From an uncultured Dokdonia sp. (lineage in GTDB: Bacteria > Bacteroidota > Bacteroidia > Flavobacteriales > Flavobacteriaceae), in assembly GCF_947492815.1 (NCBI RefSeq), contig NZ_CANLOB010000001.1, forward strand, positions 248,001-312,000: a stretch of DNA of 64,000 bases, in the 5' to 3' direction. Made by a program: the position numbers and the translations under genes. Each line of letters starts with the position of its first letter. Within the stretch, counting starts at the first letter, position 1. Positions 8,230 through 17,912 of the stretch are shown one piece after another. The notes below the pieces were generated by a model. It saw only the letters and a program-made list of their open reading frames with translations. It had not been told where the DNA came from and searched no databases.

Positions 8230-9572
8230 AATAAAATAAGTTTGGCTATCCAGAAATAAATTAAAATACCAAAAATATCATTGCTTGTAGTAATAAAAGG
8301 TCCTGTTGCAATCGCAGGATCAATCCCTCTTTTATCTAAAAATAAAGGAATAAATGTACCTATAATTCCTGCCATAATAATCACGACAAACAGTGATATA
8401 GATATCGCCATAGCTGCCTTAAAATCGCCATACCAAACAGCAGTAAACGCAAATAAAACAATTCCTAATATTAAACCATTAAGTGCTGCAAGAAACATTT
8501 CTTTAAGCAATCTATTCCCAATACTTCCTTTTACATCATCATTAGCAAGTCCTTGTACAATAATTGCGCTAGACTGCACTCCTACATTTCCGGCCATTGC
8601 AGCTATAAGAGGTGTATAGAAAAACAATAAGGCGTAATCTTTCAGAATATCTTCAAAACCTCCCATAATAGTTGCAGCTCCTACTCCACCTATCAATCCT
8701 AAAAATAACCAAGGTAATCGTGCACGTGTAAGCTCTAAAATACTATCATCTGCCTCTACCTCTTGTGTAATACCAGCCGCAAGTTGATAATCTTCTTTTG
8801 CTTCATCACGTATAAAATCTACAATATCATCTATGGTGATACGTCCTAATAATTTATTTTCATCATCTATTACTGGAATAGCTTCTAAGTCATATTTCTG
8901 CATCAACTTAGCTACATCTTCTCCATCATCATTTACATGAACTGAATCTACTTTTGGTATGTATATTTCTGAAATTTTAGTCTTTGTATCTGATGTCAAT
9001 AAGTCTTTTAAAGAAAGCCTTCCTATAAGTACATTTTCTTTAGTAACTACATAAATAGAATGCACGCGTGTTACCTCTTCTGCTTGACGACGCATTTCTC
9101 GCACACAACCCGCTACGGTCCATGTCTCTTTTACTTTAATAAGCTCTTTTGCCATCAGACCTCCTGCAGAATCTTCATCATACTGCAACATCTCACGGAT
9201 ATCAGCCTTATGCTCTTCATCTTCAATCTGCTCAATAACGGCTTCTTGGATTTCTTCATCCAACTCTGCAATAGCATCTACTGCATCATCGGTATCCATT
9301 TCTTCAATCTCCTCAGCAATTTCTTTAGGCGTAAGACTCTCTAGTAATCGCTCACGAACATCATCATCCAGTTCCATCAGAGCTTCAGAAGTCGTCTCAC
9401 TATCTAATAAACGTACAAGGTATACTGCATCATCCCAGTTTACTTCATCAAGAATCTCTGCGACATCGGCATGATGCACATCTTCAAAAAGTTCAAGCAA
9501 TATGCTGTCAGCCTCATTGCGTATATGAACTTTTATCTCCTCTAATAAGATGTCTGTAACTTCAAATGACAT
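8226..9572 (-). CDS. mgtE: Magnesium transporter MgtE
   Basis: Homologue of MgtE, a homodimeric Mg2+ channel. The order is correct: an acidic helical N domain (residues ~1-130, with repeats such as 'EEIEEMDTDDAVDAIAELDEE'), two CBS domains (~130-255, 'VLIGRLSLKDLL' and 'KLLGRITIDDIVDFI') that gate by Mg2+, a connecting helix, and five C-terminal membrane helices containing 'PLIAAMAGNVGVQSSAIIVQG' and ending in 'FITTSNDIFGILIYFWIAKL'. I chose the ATG at 9570-9572 (MSFEVTD) because family members start there; an in-frame ATG eight codons upstream (9596) is possible. Downstream genes overlap or abut closely. Confidence 0.95.
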   Translation of the reverse strand: MSFEVTDILLEEIKVHIRNEADSILLELFEDVHHADVAEILDEVNWDDAVYLVRLLDSETTSEALMELDDDVRERLLESLTPKEIAEEIEEMDTDDAVDAIAELDEEIQEAVIEQIEDEEHKADIREMLQYDEDSAGGLMAKELIKVKETWTVAGCVREMRRQAEEVTRVHSIYVVTKENVLIGRLSLKDLLTSDTKTKISEIYIPKVDSVHVNDDGEDVAKLMQKYDLEAIPVIDDENKLLGRITIDDIVDFIRDEAKEDYQLAAGITQEVEADDSILELTRARLPWLFLGLIGGVGAATIMGGFEDILKDYALLFFYTPLIAAMAGNVGVQSSAIIVQGLANDDVKGSIGNRLLKEMFLAALNGLILGIVLFAFTAVWYGDFKAAMAISISLFVVIIMAGIIGTFIPLFLDKRGIDPAIATGPFITTSNDIFGILIYFWIAKLILF

Positions 9573-9609
9573 ACCTCTAGTTTTAGGCAGCCACAAATAT
9601 AGGGAAACC

Positions 9610-10476
9610 CTATTCTAAATCCGACGTAATATCGCTAGTCAATGTTATAAAATCTTGAACAGATAATTGCTCTGGGCGTTTATTAAGAATTTCGCTTTCG
9701 CGAAAGCGGTCACTCAACATCATCCCTTTTAAACTATTACGTAATGTTTTACGTCGCTGCTGAAATGCCATTTTCACCACTTTAAATAATTGCTTTTCAT
9801 CACAACCAATGTCTTTATAATTTTCTTTACGTCTCAACCTAAGCACTCCACTATCTACCTTTGGTGGCGGGATAAAAACAGTTGGAGGTACCGTAAAGAG
9901 ATATTCTGCATCATAAAAAGCCTGCGCTAGCACAGATAGAATACCATAGGTTTTACTCCCATGAGAAGCACAAATACGTTGCGCTACTTCTTTTTGAAAC
10001 ATTCCTGTAAACTCAGGAATGCGCTCTTTATGTTCTAATGTTTTAAATACTATCTGAGTAGATATATTATACGGGAAGTTACCAGTAATTGCAAAAGGTG
10101 CTTCAGGAAACAACGCTTCTATAGGATGCTTTAAAAAATCGGCTTCGATGACTTGGAATTTATCTGGACTACTTACTTTTTGTTCCAGCTTAAAAGAACC
10201 ATTTAAATATGCGATAGATTCTGTATCCAGATCCATAGCAATCAATTGTACTGATTTACCAAGAATATATTTAGTTAATACGCCTGTTCCTGGACCTATC
10301 TCTAATACATTTGAATACCCATCTAATGTAAGTGTATCTCCTATACGTGCTGCTACCTCTTCATCTCCTAAAAAATGTTGTCCTAGATGTTTTTTTGCAA
10401 CAACACCTCGATCCCGATTTGTAGATTTTTTGTGTGACTTTTCAAAAGTTCGTTTTGACTTATGCCCTTTTCCCAT
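9610..10476 (-). CDS. rsmA: 16S rRNA dimethyladenosine transferase RsmA (KsgA)
   Basis: A 288-residue SAM-dependent methyltransferase that dimethylates the two adjacent adenosines near the 3' end of 16S rRNA. Diagnostic motifs are '[18 protein letters not shown]', '[16 protein letters not shown]' (SAM motif I), '[16 protein letters not shown]' (the NLPY-type catalytic motif, here NFPY as usual in this phylum) and '[15 protein letters not shown]'. About 27 basic residues precede the conserved start and may be a real extension or a start chosen too early. It sits directly upstream of mgtE. A palindrome at 9693-9708 encodes RFRES near the C-terminus. Confidence 0.95.
   Translation of the reverse strand: MGKGHKSKRTFEKSHKKSTNRDRGVVAKKHLGQHFLGDEEVAARIGDTLTLDGYSNVLEIGPGTGVLTKYILGKSVQLIAMDLDTESIAYLNGSFKLEQKVSSPDKFQVIEADFLKHPIEALFPEAPFAITGNFPYNISTQIVFKTLEHKERIPEFTGMFQKEVAQRICASHGSKTYGILSVLAQAFYDAEYLFTVPPTVFIPPPKVDSGVLRLRRKENYKDIGCDEKQLFKVVKMAFQQRRKTLRNSLKGMMLSDRFRESEILNKRPEQLSVQDFITLTSDITSDLE
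9693..9708. repeat. Palindrome family 1 copy inside rsmA
   Basis: CGCTTTCGCGAAAGCG in frame, here read as Arg-Phe-Arg-Glu-Ser, a different frame from the AFAKA copies. Confidence 0.9.
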
Positions 10477-10897
10477 TAATTCTGTTTTGAAGATAAGCTT
10501 CGATTTCTAATTGTTCTGATTTTTTTAGCCATGAAATATTTAAATCTACTCTCTTTCCATTAATGAGTATTAAATAAGGCTCACTTCCTCCCCTAGATAT
10601 TTCGTAAAGTTTTATATAAGGGTATAGAAAATCTCCATCCTTTGTCTTTACATTTTCTTCATAAATACCTATGACAAAACGCACACCTCCTTTATTAAAT
10701 AAAATATCTTGAATTCCTTGCCAATAAGATTTTACAAATTCAAAAGGACCATGCCCATTTAGTAACCAGTTAGCAAGAAAATCTATAATAAGAATAACAT
10801 ATATGTATTTAAGAAAATAAACTACCATTCCTATATAAATAAGAATCTTGGCTATAAACCATAAAGAATATCTAGATATATAATACTCTTTATGCAT
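10460..10897 (-). CDS. Hypothetical membrane protein
   Basis: A 145-residue protein not recognised. Residues ~10-48 contain two closely spaced hydrophobic helices, followed by a soluble C-terminal region with a beta-rich look ('[19 protein letters not shown]', '[31 protein letters not shown]'). It overlaps the DUF4286 gene by 8 nt upstream and the annotated rsmA start by 17 nt downstream, so it is embedded in a compact operon. The latter overlap disappears if rsmA starts later. Confidence 0.6.
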   Translation of the reverse strand: MHKEYYISRYSLWFIAKILIYIGMVVYFLKYIYVILIIDFLANWLLNGHGPFEFVKSYWQGIQDILFNKGGVRFVIGIYEENVKTKDGDFLYPYIKLYEISRGGSEPYLILINGKRVDLNISWLKKSEQLEIEAYLQNRINGKRA

Positions 10898-11204
10898 GCT
10901 GTTCTGAAATCACTTCCAACTCTGTTCTAAAAGCCACAAACTTTCCTGTAAATCTATTGCTTTGCGCACGTAATCTTTCAGCATCTTGAGCATAATAAGC
11001 TTGTAATTGTGTCATATCTGCACATGTATATTGTACTGAGTAGGTAACGCCACCCATTTCTTCTTCTACAAGAACTTTGGTCATTAAAGCTTTTATAAAT
11101 TTACCCGTTGCAAGCATTTCAGGAATATGCTCATCTTTCATCCAAACAAGCCATTCTTGCTCTATTGAGGTTTCTATATTTATAGTGACATTATATATGA
11201 TCAT
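10890..11204 (-). CDS. DUF4286 family protein
   Basis: A 104-residue protein with the pattern 'MIIYNVTINIETSIEQEWLVWMKDEHIPEMLATGKF' followed by 'YSVQYTCADMTQLQAYYAQDAERLR', which is characteristic of DUF4286, a dimeric alpha-beta-barrel-like family in Bacteroidota often encoded beside rsmA. Function unknown. It overlaps both neighbours by a few bases (4 nt with the upstream gene, 8 nt with the downstream one), indicating translational coupling. Confidence 0.85.
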   Translation of the reverse strand: MIIYNVTINIETSIEQEWLVWMKDEHIPEMLATGKFIKALMTKVLVEEEMGGVTYSVQYTCADMTQLQAYYAQDAERLRAQSNRFTGKFVAFRTELEVISEQHA

Positions 11205-11581
11205 TCTATTGTTTTAATTTTCTTATAACGAACATCTTCCCATTCAGCACGGAAAACAAAATAGTCATCATTTAATAATTGTATGGAATATGTACGTGTT
11301 GACAATAACTTAGTAAATTTTATCAAGAACCCTTGATACTCATTTTCTATGATTTCTACTATCGTATGATCATCTATTATCATACCTGTTTTAACATCCT
11401 TATATTCTATACCTCCTGATTTTTCTGAAAACCAGAAATGAGTATGTTCATCAGAATCGTCACCATCTAAAACCCATTCTCCTTCTAGACTTTTTTTAAT
11501 TTCTTCTACGGAATTTGGATATTTAAGGTTTTGCCCTATTAGGGCATTAGAAATTATAAAAACGATTATGAAAATTTTCAT
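11201..11581 (-). CDS. Secreted lipocalin-like hypothetical protein
   Basis: A 126-residue protein with an N-terminal signal peptide (hydrophobic residues 2-16) and no lipobox Cys. The remainder is rich in beta strands with a 'EGEWVLDGDD...THFWF' opening, as in small lipocalin-like or DUF-type secreted proteins, but no family can be named with confidence. It overlaps the DUF4286 gene by 4 nt and follows the TPR gene by 8 nt, so it belongs to the same operon. Confidence 0.6.
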   Translation of the reverse strand: MKIFIIVFIISNALIGQNLKYPNSVEEIKKSLEGEWVLDGDDSDEHTHFWFSEKSGGIEYKDVKTGMIIDDHTIVEIIENEYQGFLIKFTKLLSTRTYSIQLLNDDYFVFRAEWEDVRYKKIKTIE

Positions 11582-11589
11582 AAAAAAGA

Positions 11590-13383
11590 TTAATTAATTG
11601 CATCACCACGCAATGCTCTAAATCGTTTTTGAGCTTCTACGTAATAAATACTATCTGCAAAATCAAAGATGATTCTTTCGTAATTATTCTTGGCTTTTTC
11701 AGGTTGTTGTAATGGTCCTTCATAGAGTTTTGCCAATCTATAATACGCATCGTCTGCGATAACACCATCTTTATAAAACTCAATAATGGTGATATAATTT
11801 TTTTCCGCTTTCGCGAAAGCGGACTTCTGCTCATACAGCGTAGCCTGAGAAAGTAATGCTTCATCTTCTATACTCTCACCTTTATGCTGTTCTAAAATCT
11901 CATCATACTTCTTTATGGCAAGTTCTGGTTTATTTTGATAGCCTAACAAATCAGCTCTTGCATACTTTTTTAATGCTGTTTGCAAAGTATCTTCTTGAGA
12001 GTTATCACGTATCACTAATAAGAGCTCTAAGGCATCATTAGCAATGAGTTGCGTTGCACTAGATTTTAATACATCAAGTTGTGTTTCTGCCCACTCAAAG
12101 TCTGTCTTATAATAACTTGTTCTTGCCACTTTAAAACGTGCTTCCTGAGAGATCACACTGTTTTTTATTTTATTCTGAATTTGCGAATAATAGATTAATG
12201 CTTGATTAAATTTTTCTTGTAGAACCAAAATATCGGCAAGTTCCATTTTAAGTCTTGCCTCGTCAAAACGATTGAGTTGTTTTTTTATGCTTTGTTTTAA
12301 AAATGTAGCACCTTCTCCAGGAGTTTTCATATCAAAAGCTAAGAAATGTGCATAATCTATTTGGATAGGCACGGTATAACTATTTATTCCGTATTGCTCT
12401 AGAAGTGCTTCATAACGGCCACGTATATTTTCTTGTGCTACCGTAGTTGTTGCTTTTTTGATTTCGATTTTTAAGAGTTGTTGCTCTGCGTCTAATTTTG
12501 TCTCATCATCTACCGCAACTTCTTTTATATACTCAAGGATATCTTGTGCTTCCTCCAGTGCATTTGCCTCTATAGTAATTCCTGCTAGGTCAATCACTCC
12601 TGTAATGTTTCCATCAGTACGTTTAAAAATAGCTTTTTCTTGTACAAATGCCTTTTTATATTGTTTCTGTTGAATAAACAACCAACTTAGTAATTCGTTA
12701 TAAATAACATTTTGTTCTGACTGAAGACGTTTAAGCAGTGTTTTTCTAAAGATAATATTTGCTTCATTGGTAGGATCTTCTGTGATAAACATGGCAAAAT
12801 TCCGTTGCGCTGAAGCCACATATGCTTGATTTTCATTTGCTAGATTTAGATAGCTTTCAAACATTTTATCTAACTGCCCCAACTCTCCATAAATACGTGC
12901 CAATTGTCTATTAAAATTACTATTGGGATTGGCTTCCATACCTGCTTCATATGCTTTTACGGCTTCTTCCAGAAGGTTATGGTCTTGTAATGTTTTCCCC
13001 ACACGATATGCACTTGTCATACGATCTCTCACCAATTGTATGGCAGCATCATACTTCAATTTTGCTATAGAGTCTTGTCCTTGCAACTGATGGTTGTACC
13101 CTAACTCAACTTGTAAGAGTCCTTTATATCGAGATTTATCAACTTGTTTTTCTATAAGTGCTTCAACAGCAGCATAGTCTTCTAGTTGCTGGTATGTCTT
13201 AATAAGCCCTAAAAGAACAGTGTTATTATTGGGTTGTTTTTTTAATGTTTTTTGATAGGAAATACGTGCTTTTTCAAACTGCCCTTGATCAAAATAATTA
13301 CGTGCGAGTTGTTCTGTTTGCGCTTTCGCGAAAGCGAATACCCCAAAAACCAATAGCAACATCAAAATGATTCTCTTCTTCAT
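11590..13383 (-). CDS. Secreted tetratricopeptide repeat protein
   Basis: A 597-residue protein with a signal peptide (residues 1-21, cleavage near 'FAFAKAQT') and at least eight TPR-like helical pairs, for example 'ARNYFDQGQFEKARISYQKTLKKQPNN', 'AVKAYEAGMEANPNSNFNRQLARIYGELGQL' and the C-terminal 'YRLAKLYEGPLQQPEKAKNNYERIIFDFADS', which resembles BamD/YbgF-type TPRs. Probably a periplasmic scaffold. Two family 1 palindromes lie in frame: one at 13321-13336 encodes part of the signal peptide (AFAKA) and one at 11805-11822 encodes SAFAKAE between repeats. Confidence 0.88.
   Translation of the reverse strand: MKKRIILMLLLVFGVFAFAKAQTEQLARNYFDQGQFEKARISYQKTLKKQPNNNTVLLGLIKTYQQLEDYAAVEALIEKQVDKSRYKGLLQVELGYNHQLQGQDSIAKLKYDAAIQLVRDRMTSAYRVGKTLQDHNLLEEAVKAYEAGMEANPNSNFNRQLARIYGELGQLDKMFESYLNLANENQAYVASAQRNFAMFITEDPTNEANIIFRKTLLKRLQSEQNVIYNELLSWLFIQQKQYKKAFVQEKAIFKRTDGNITGVIDLAGITIEANALEEAQDILEYIKEVAVDDETKLDAEQQLLKIEIKKATTTVAQENIRGRYEALLEQYGINSYTVPIQIDYAHFLAFDMKTPGEGATFLKQSIKKQLNRFDEARLKMELADILVLQEKFNQALIYYSQIQNKIKNSVISQEARFKVARTSYYKTDFEWAETQLDVLKSSATQLIANDALELLLVIRDNSQEDTLQTALKKYARADLLGYQNKPELAIKKYDEILEQHKGESIEDEALLSQATLYEQKSAFAKAEKNYITIIEFYKDGVIADDAYYRLAKLYEGPLQQPEKAKNNYERIIFDFADSIYYVEAQKRFRALRGDAIN
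11805..11822. repeat. Palindrome family 1 copy inside the TPR gene
   Basis: CCGCTTTCGCGAAAGCGG, an 18-bp perfect palindrome, read as SAFAKAE within a TPR helix. Confidence 0.9.
13321..13336. repeat. Palindrome family 1 copy inside a signal-peptide region
   Basis: CGCTTTCGCGAAAGCG, read as FAFAKA at the signal-peptide cleavage region of the TPR protein. Confidence 0.9.
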
Positions 13384-13417
13384 ATGCTAAATATACACAA
13401 AAGCCCTTAACTCGAAA

Positions 13418-13443
13418 TCCCTTCCCCCAGCGGGAGAAGGGAC
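13418..13443 (-). terminator. Putative terminator/REP-like hairpin after serS
   Basis: Stem TCCCTTC / GAAGGGA with a C/G-rich loop, 25 nt past the serS stop. Similar CCTTCTCC...GGAGAAGG hairpins recur in this phylum, and a second related one lies at 37682-37702. Confidence 0.55.
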
Positions 13444-13468
13444 TTTTAACATTAATTTGTATAATTTC

Positions 13469-14740
13469 TTAATCTATAAGCTCAAATCCACAGTATGGGA
13501 CTAATGCTTTTGGTATTTTAATTCCCTCAGGTGTTTGGCAGTTTTCAAGTATTCCAGCAAGTACACGCGGTAAAGCCAATGCACTTCCGTTAAGGGTATG
13601 TGCCAACATTTTCTTACCGTCTTTATCCTTGATACGTAACTTTAAACGATTGGCTTGGAAGGTTTGGAAATTAGATACAGAACTGATTTCTAACCAACGA
13701 TCTTGTGCTGTAGAAAAGACTTCAAAATCATAAGTAAGGTGTGCTGTAAATCCTAAATCTCCTCCACAAAGTCGTAAGATGCGGTAAGGTAACTCTAACT
13801 CATCTAAGATTGTTTTTACATGAGCTACCATTCCATCAAGTGCTGCAGCAGAATTGTCTGGGTGTTCTACACGTACAATTTCTACTTTATCAAACTGATG
13901 TAATCTATTTAATCCACGTACATGTGCTCCATATGATCCTGCTTCACGACGAAAACATGGTGTATATCCAGTACAGGTAATAGGCAAATCACTTGCAGCA
14001 ATCATATCTCCTCTAAACATATTGGTCACAGGCACCTCAGCTGTTGGGATAAGATATAAGTCATCTCCAGTCACATGGTACATTTGCCCCTCTTTGTCTG
14101 GCAATTGTCCCGTACCATAACCTGACGCTTCATTTACCAAATGAGGCACTTGATATTCTGTATATCCAGCCGCTGCATTTTTATCTAAAAAATAACTGAT
14201 TAATGCGCGTTGTAAACGTGCTCCTTTTCCTTTATATACTGGAAAACCAGCGCCTGTAATTTTGGTTCCTAACTCAAAATCTATGATATCATATTTTTTT
14301 GCTAGTTCCCAATGCGGTTGTGCATTGTCATGTAATGTAGGAATGTCTCCTTTTCGGAATACTTCTTCATTATCTTCATCACTATTTCCTTCTGGAACAC
14401 TCTCATGAGGAATATTTGGAATGGTAAACAATAATTTTTTAAGCGTCTCGCTCGCTTCATTTAACTGTTCTTGTAATCCCTTAGACTGTTCTTTTAATCC
14501 AGCTGTTTTTTCTTTAAGAAGATTTGCTTTTTGAGCTTCTCCATTTTTAAAGAGCATTCCAATCTCTTTGGAGAACTTATTACTATCTGCCAATACTTGA
14601 TCTAATTGAGATTGTGATGTACGGCGTGTTTCATCTGCAACTAGTACTTGATCTAATAGCGCAGTTGCATCTATGTTTCTTTTTTGAAGTGCTTTTACAA
14701 AAGCATCTTTGTGTTCTCTAATTTGAGCTACTTCCAACAT
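13469..14740 (-). CDS. serS: Serine--tRNA ligase
   Basis: A 423-residue class II aminoacyl-tRNA synthetase. The N-terminal ~100 residues form the long antiparallel coiled-coil arm that binds the variable arm of tRNA-Ser. The catalytic domain shows motif 2 'TPCFRREAGSYGAHVRGLNRLHQFDKVEIV' and motif 3 'LNGSALALPRVLAGILENCQT', plus 'PTAEVPVTN', the TxE serine-binding segment. Length is standard. It has its own start with a 155-nt leader that carries interspersed repeats. Confidence 0.97.
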   Translation of the reverse strand: MLEVAQIREHKDAFVKALQKRNIDATALLDQVLVADETRRTSQSQLDQVLADSNKFSKEIGMLFKNGEAQKANLLKEKTAGLKEQSKGLQEQLNEASETLKKLLFTIPNIPHESVPEGNSDEDNEEVFRKGDIPTLHDNAQPHWELAKKYDIIDFELGTKITGAGFPVYKGKGARLQRALISYFLDKNAAAGYTEYQVPHLVNEASGYGTGQLPDKEGQMYHVTGDDLYLIPTAEVPVTNMFRGDMIAASDLPITCTGYTPCFRREAGSYGAHVRGLNRLHQFDKVEIVRVEHPDNSAAALDGMVAHVKTILDELELPYRILRLCGGDLGFTAHLTYDFEVFSTAQDRWLEISSVSNFQTFQANRLKLRIKDKDGKKMLAHTLNGSALALPRVLAGILENCQTPEGIKIPKALVPYCGFELID

Positions 14741-14759
14741 GATCGTATCGTCTTTTTAT

Positions 14760-14862
14760 TGGCTCCGCCAAAGGGTTTACTACTCCGAGGCTTGCCTCGA
14801 AATTAAAATTTAGTTTCATATACATACCTGATGGGCTTGCCCTGAGGTAGTTTACTTAAGTT
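14760..14862. repeat. Interspersed intergenic repeats upstream of serS
   Basis: The leader of serS contains two short inverted repeats, CGAGGCTTGCCTCG (14788-14801) and a GGGCTTGCCC palindrome (14833-14842) flanked by CCTGAT/TGAGG. Their sequences are unlike the local A+T-rich background and resemble small dispersed intergenic repeats found in flavobacterial genomes. Confidence 0.6.
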
Positions 14863-14895
14863 GGCAAATTTAAGGAAATAGTAAAACAAGAAGCA

Positions 14896-16239
14896 CTATT
14901 CTTTCTCCAAATAATCTTTGCTATCTATTAACCATTCTGTATGACCCCATGGATTCCAATTAGTAGCAGCTATATCTATGTTTGGATCTATAAATTTTGC
15001 CGACTTCCGACCATTTATTCGGACACGACAATTGACAAATACAGAAATATCCTGACCTTTAGCAGCATATTCTCTTTTAAGACGTTGTGCAAACTGCCAA
15101 ATCACATCAGGTTTTGTCCTGATATTTCGCATTTGCTTTTTAGATAAATACTCTTTAAGATTAATATTTTCCCTTTTATTTGTGGCTTTATCTAGTACCG
15201 TAAAATGACTTGTTCCTGATTTTGTGCGTAACATCATACGCCAACTTAATCTGTGGCCTTCTTCAGACCAAAGTACATTATCTTCTATCAACCAATGTCT
15301 AGAAGGCAATGCAATTTGTACGATTAGGTATGTGATAATAACCACCAGTCCTACGTTTCTGAGTTTTGGAACTCTAATCTCTTGTGTTTTTTCATAAAAA
15401 GGTTCCCATTTTTTAATGAATATGCGATGTATCACATCTGTTGGAAAGAAAAATAACGTAAATGCCAAAGACATATATGGAAAAATCCCTATTTGAAATA
15501 CGACAGAATTGAATAAATGAAAGAAAATAGAAATTGCAAAAGCCCATTTTCGAGTTTTTTTCCAGAGTAATGCTGGTATAATAAGACCATCAAAAAGAAT
15601 CCCTACATATGCTACTACCCAAGGAACCCAAGACCATTGTAGCATATCTCCAATAAGCCAAGTGCCTCTTCTTCCTGACATCAGTAAGCGAGTTGCTGTT
15701 CCGTCAAGCCAATCTGGATATAATTTTGCAATAGATGCATAGGTATATACAATCCATAATTGAGCAATGATTAAAAGCGGTACCCATCTAGGCATACTAT
15801 TATCTCGTATGGCAGGATTTCTTTTAGCGTCTAAAGAAAAGGAAGTGTGTGCAGGGAATAATGCCATAATCCACAATAACAACATCAATAAATAATAATG
15901 ATTATTGTAAGCAGATTTTTGCATGAGATACACAATACTCCACATGATAGCATATCCTATAATAGCAATCCTATAGCGGTAGCCCAACATCACCATGAGT
16001 CCAAAAATACCCATCACAACAAAGTAGACATACATTTGTGGTCCCGTACCAGGAAACGTTTGAAAAAAATCAAACCCTATAAAATTAAATGTAAATTCAG
16101 GATCTACAAAAATACGTCGTACCCATCCTGTAGCGATCGCCCCCCAAGCTTCTAGCATAATCAGTAAGCCAAAAAACACTCTAAAAACAACGAGCGGGCT
16201 ATTATCTATACGTGAAAAAAGAAATTGATTCACTTTCAT
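14896..16239 (-). CDS. HTTM domain protein (vitamin K-dependent gamma-carboxylase-like)
   Basis: A 447-residue integral membrane protein with about eight hydrophobic segments and the HTTM (horizontally transferred transmembrane) domain pattern: 'DNSPLVVFRVFFGLLIMLEAW' at the N-terminus, 'QIWIVYTYASIAKLYPDWLDG'-like segment near 160, and 'FLFNSVVFQIGIFPYMSLAF' near 245, followed by a soluble C-terminal region (~300-447). The family is related to vitamin K-dependent gamma-glutamyl carboxylase, but bacterial roles are mostly unknown. It starts 6 nt after ribF ends, so it is probably cotranscribed with ribF and pth. Confidence 0.85.
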   Translation of the reverse strand: MKVNQFLFSRIDNSPLVVFRVFFGLLIMLEAWGAIATGWVRRIFVDPEFTFNFIGFDFFQTFPGTGPQMYVYFVVMGIFGLMVMLGYRYRIAIIGYAIMWSIVYLMQKSAYNNHYYLLMLLLWIMALFPAHTSFSLDAKRNPAIRDNSMPRWVPLLIIAQLWIVYTYASIAKLYPDWLDGTATRLLMSGRRGTWLIGDMLQWSWVPWVVAYVGILFDGLIIPALLWKKTRKWAFAISIFFHLFNSVVFQIGIFPYMSLAFTLFFFPTDVIHRIFIKKWEPFYEKTQEIRVPKLRNVGLVVIITYLIVQIALPSRHWLIEDNVLWSEEGHRLSWRMMLRTKSGTSHFTVLDKATNKRENINLKEYLSKKQMRNIRTKPDVIWQFAQRLKREYAAKGQDISVFVNCRVRINGRKSAKFIDPNIDIAATNWNPWGHTEWLIDSKDYLEKE

Positions 16240-16245
16240 AGGTTC

Positions 16246-17181
16246 TTATTCGTTTATTGAAGCTATATACGTACGCGAAAAAGCCTCATCTTCTTTCATT
16301 GCTTCTATAAGTATGTCTACAGATTCAAAATGCTTCTCGTTACGTATTTTACAAAGAATCTCTATAGACAGTCGTTTATCATATAGATCACTATCAAAAT
16401 CAAAGAAATAAGTTTCTATGGTTTGTACCACCCCTCCTACCGTAGGATTCGTTCCTATATTCATCATTCCATAGACCGGTGTACCTTCTATTAAAGAACG
16501 TACTACATATACCCCTTGCGCAGGGATAAGTTTATAGTCTTCTTCTATGTGTAAGTTTGCCGTTGGATATCCTATTTTTTTTCCAAGGCTTTTTCCATGT
16601 ATAACAATACCTTCTAGCATAATAGGATAGCCTAAATATGCATTTGCTTTCTGAATAGCTCCTTCTTTTAATGCATTTCTAATTTTTGTAGAACTAATGG
16701 CAACATCTTCTAGTTCTTGTTTTGAAATTTCTTCTACTTCAAAACCAAATTTCACTCCATAGCGTTTTAAATCTTCAATATCTGCATTACGATTGCGTCC
16801 AAAACGATGGTCATATCCTATAATTACTTTCTTTGCATTTAGAGCGTTTACAAGAATCTCTTCTACAAATTCTTCGGCATGCATTCTAGAAAAATCTAAT
16901 GTAAAAGGGTGCACGACTAAATGGTCTAATCCTAAATCATGAAGTAATGCGCCTCGCTCACCTATCGTATTAATCAATTTAATAGCTGCATCTTTTTGTA
17001 AGACCATACGAGGATGTGGAAAGAAGGTAAGCACTAAAGACTCCCAGTCATTACGCTGAGCACTTTCTGTAAGTCTAGCTATTATTTTTTTATGTCCTAT
17101 ATGAACACCATCAAAAGTTCCTATAGTAACTACAGTACCTTTTTTACTGGTAAATGTATGTGCGTTTGAATGTGTTTTCAA
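16246..17181 (-). CDS. ribF: Bifunctional riboflavin kinase/FAD synthetase
   Basis: A 311-residue enzyme making FMN and FAD from riboflavin. The N-terminal adenylyltransferase domain shows 'VVTIGTFDGVHIGHKKII' (the nucleotidyltransferase G-x-F-D-G-x-H-x-G-H motif) and 'VIIGYDHRFGRNRNAD'. The C-terminal kinase domain shows 'HGKSLGKKIGYPTANL' and 'GVYVVRS', with 'GMMNIGTNPTVGG' binding phosphates. Length is typical. It lies 2 nt after pth, a tight operon. Confidence 0.96.
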   Translation of the reverse strand: MKTHSNAHTFTSKKGTVVTIGTFDGVHIGHKKIIARLTESAQRNDWESLVLTFFPHPRMVLQKDAAIKLINTIGERGALLHDLGLDHLVVHPFTLDFSRMHAEEFVEEILVNALNAKKVIIGYDHRFGRNRNADIEDLKRYGVKFGFEVEEISKQELEDVAISSTKIRNALKEGAIQKANAYLGYPIMLEGIVIHGKSLGKKIGYPTANLHIEEDYKLIPAQGVYVVRSLIEGTPVYGMMNIGTNPTVGGVVQTIETYFFDFDSDLYDKRLSIEILCKIRNEKHFESVDILIEAMKEDEAFSRTYIASINE

Positions 17182-17183
17182 TC

Positions 17184-17813
17184 TTACTTTCCGTTATATG
17201 CATTCATAGTATTAGAAACACCTGCTCCTATAAAAGAAGTGATTACTTCTCCACTTTTTTCTAATCGTTCTGGAAGTGCTGCTTCCTCATCTGGTGTCCA
17301 TTCTCCAAGGACATAATCTACCTGACGTCCTTTTGAGAATTGGTCACTTATTCCAAACCGAAATCTATTGTATTTTGTTGTGCTGAGTTGTGCCTGAATA
17401 TCTTTTAATCCATTATGACCGCCATCACTTCCTTTGGTTTTCACTCTAATGGTTCCAAATTCTAAATTTAGATCGTCAGTAATGACTAATAGGTTTTCTA
17501 AAGGGATTTTCTCTTGCTGTAACCAGTATCGCACTGCTTTTCCGCTTAAATTCATATAGGTACTAGGCTTGAGAAGAACGACTGTTTTCCCTTTTACTTT
17601 GGTTTTGGCGATATCGCCTAGTTTTTCTGTTTCAAAGGTGGCTTCTTTAGCTTTCGCGAAAGCGTCCAAAACTTTAAAACCAATATTATGTCGTGTATTT
17701 GTGTATTTGGGTCCAATATTACCCAAACCGACAATGAGAAATTTTTTCATAGGATCTTCAACAGGGAGTTCTGTGTCTTTTTTCTTAAAAATGCGATTCA
17801 AAAAAGAAAACAT
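17184..17813 (-). CDS. pth: Peptidyl-tRNA hydrolase
   Basis: A 209-residue Pth releasing peptides from stalled peptidyl-tRNA. It shows 'FLIVGLGNIGPKYTNTRHNIGFKVLD' (with the catalytic His and conserved Asn), 'LLKPSTYMNLSGKAV' and 'DDLNLEFGTIRVKTKGSDGGHNGLKDI'. About 21 residues precede the conserved MKKFLIVGLGN start and include a hydrophobic-basic stretch; an internal ATG at residue 22 is an equally likely start. A palindrome at 17650-17664 encodes DAFAKAKE. Confidence 0.95.
   Translation of the reverse strand: MFSFLNRIFKKKDTELPVEDPMKKFLIVGLGNIGPKYTNTRHNIGFKVLDAFAKAKEATFETEKLGDIAKTKVKGKTVVLLKPSTYMNLSGKAVRYWLQQEKIPLENLLVITDDLNLEFGTIRVKTKGSDGGHNGLKDIQAQLSTTKYNRFRFGISDQFSKGRQVDYVLGEWTPDEEAALPERLEKSGEVITSFIGAGVSNTMNAYNGK
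17650..17664. repeat. Palindrome family 1 copy inside pth
   Basis: GCTTTCGCGAAAGCG, in frame, encoding AFAKA in the first third of the enzyme. Confidence 0.9.
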
Positions 17814-17912
17814 AGTGATCTGTTCGTTTAAAACATAAAAGTACTAAATGCATCACGCCTTGACAAATATCACGAGCACTAAAAATCTATACGCTTATTA
17901 TGATACCATAAA

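Noticed and set aside
8281..8619. 112-codon plus-strand open frame
   Set aside because: It is the antisense shadow of mgtE; composition follows the real gene.
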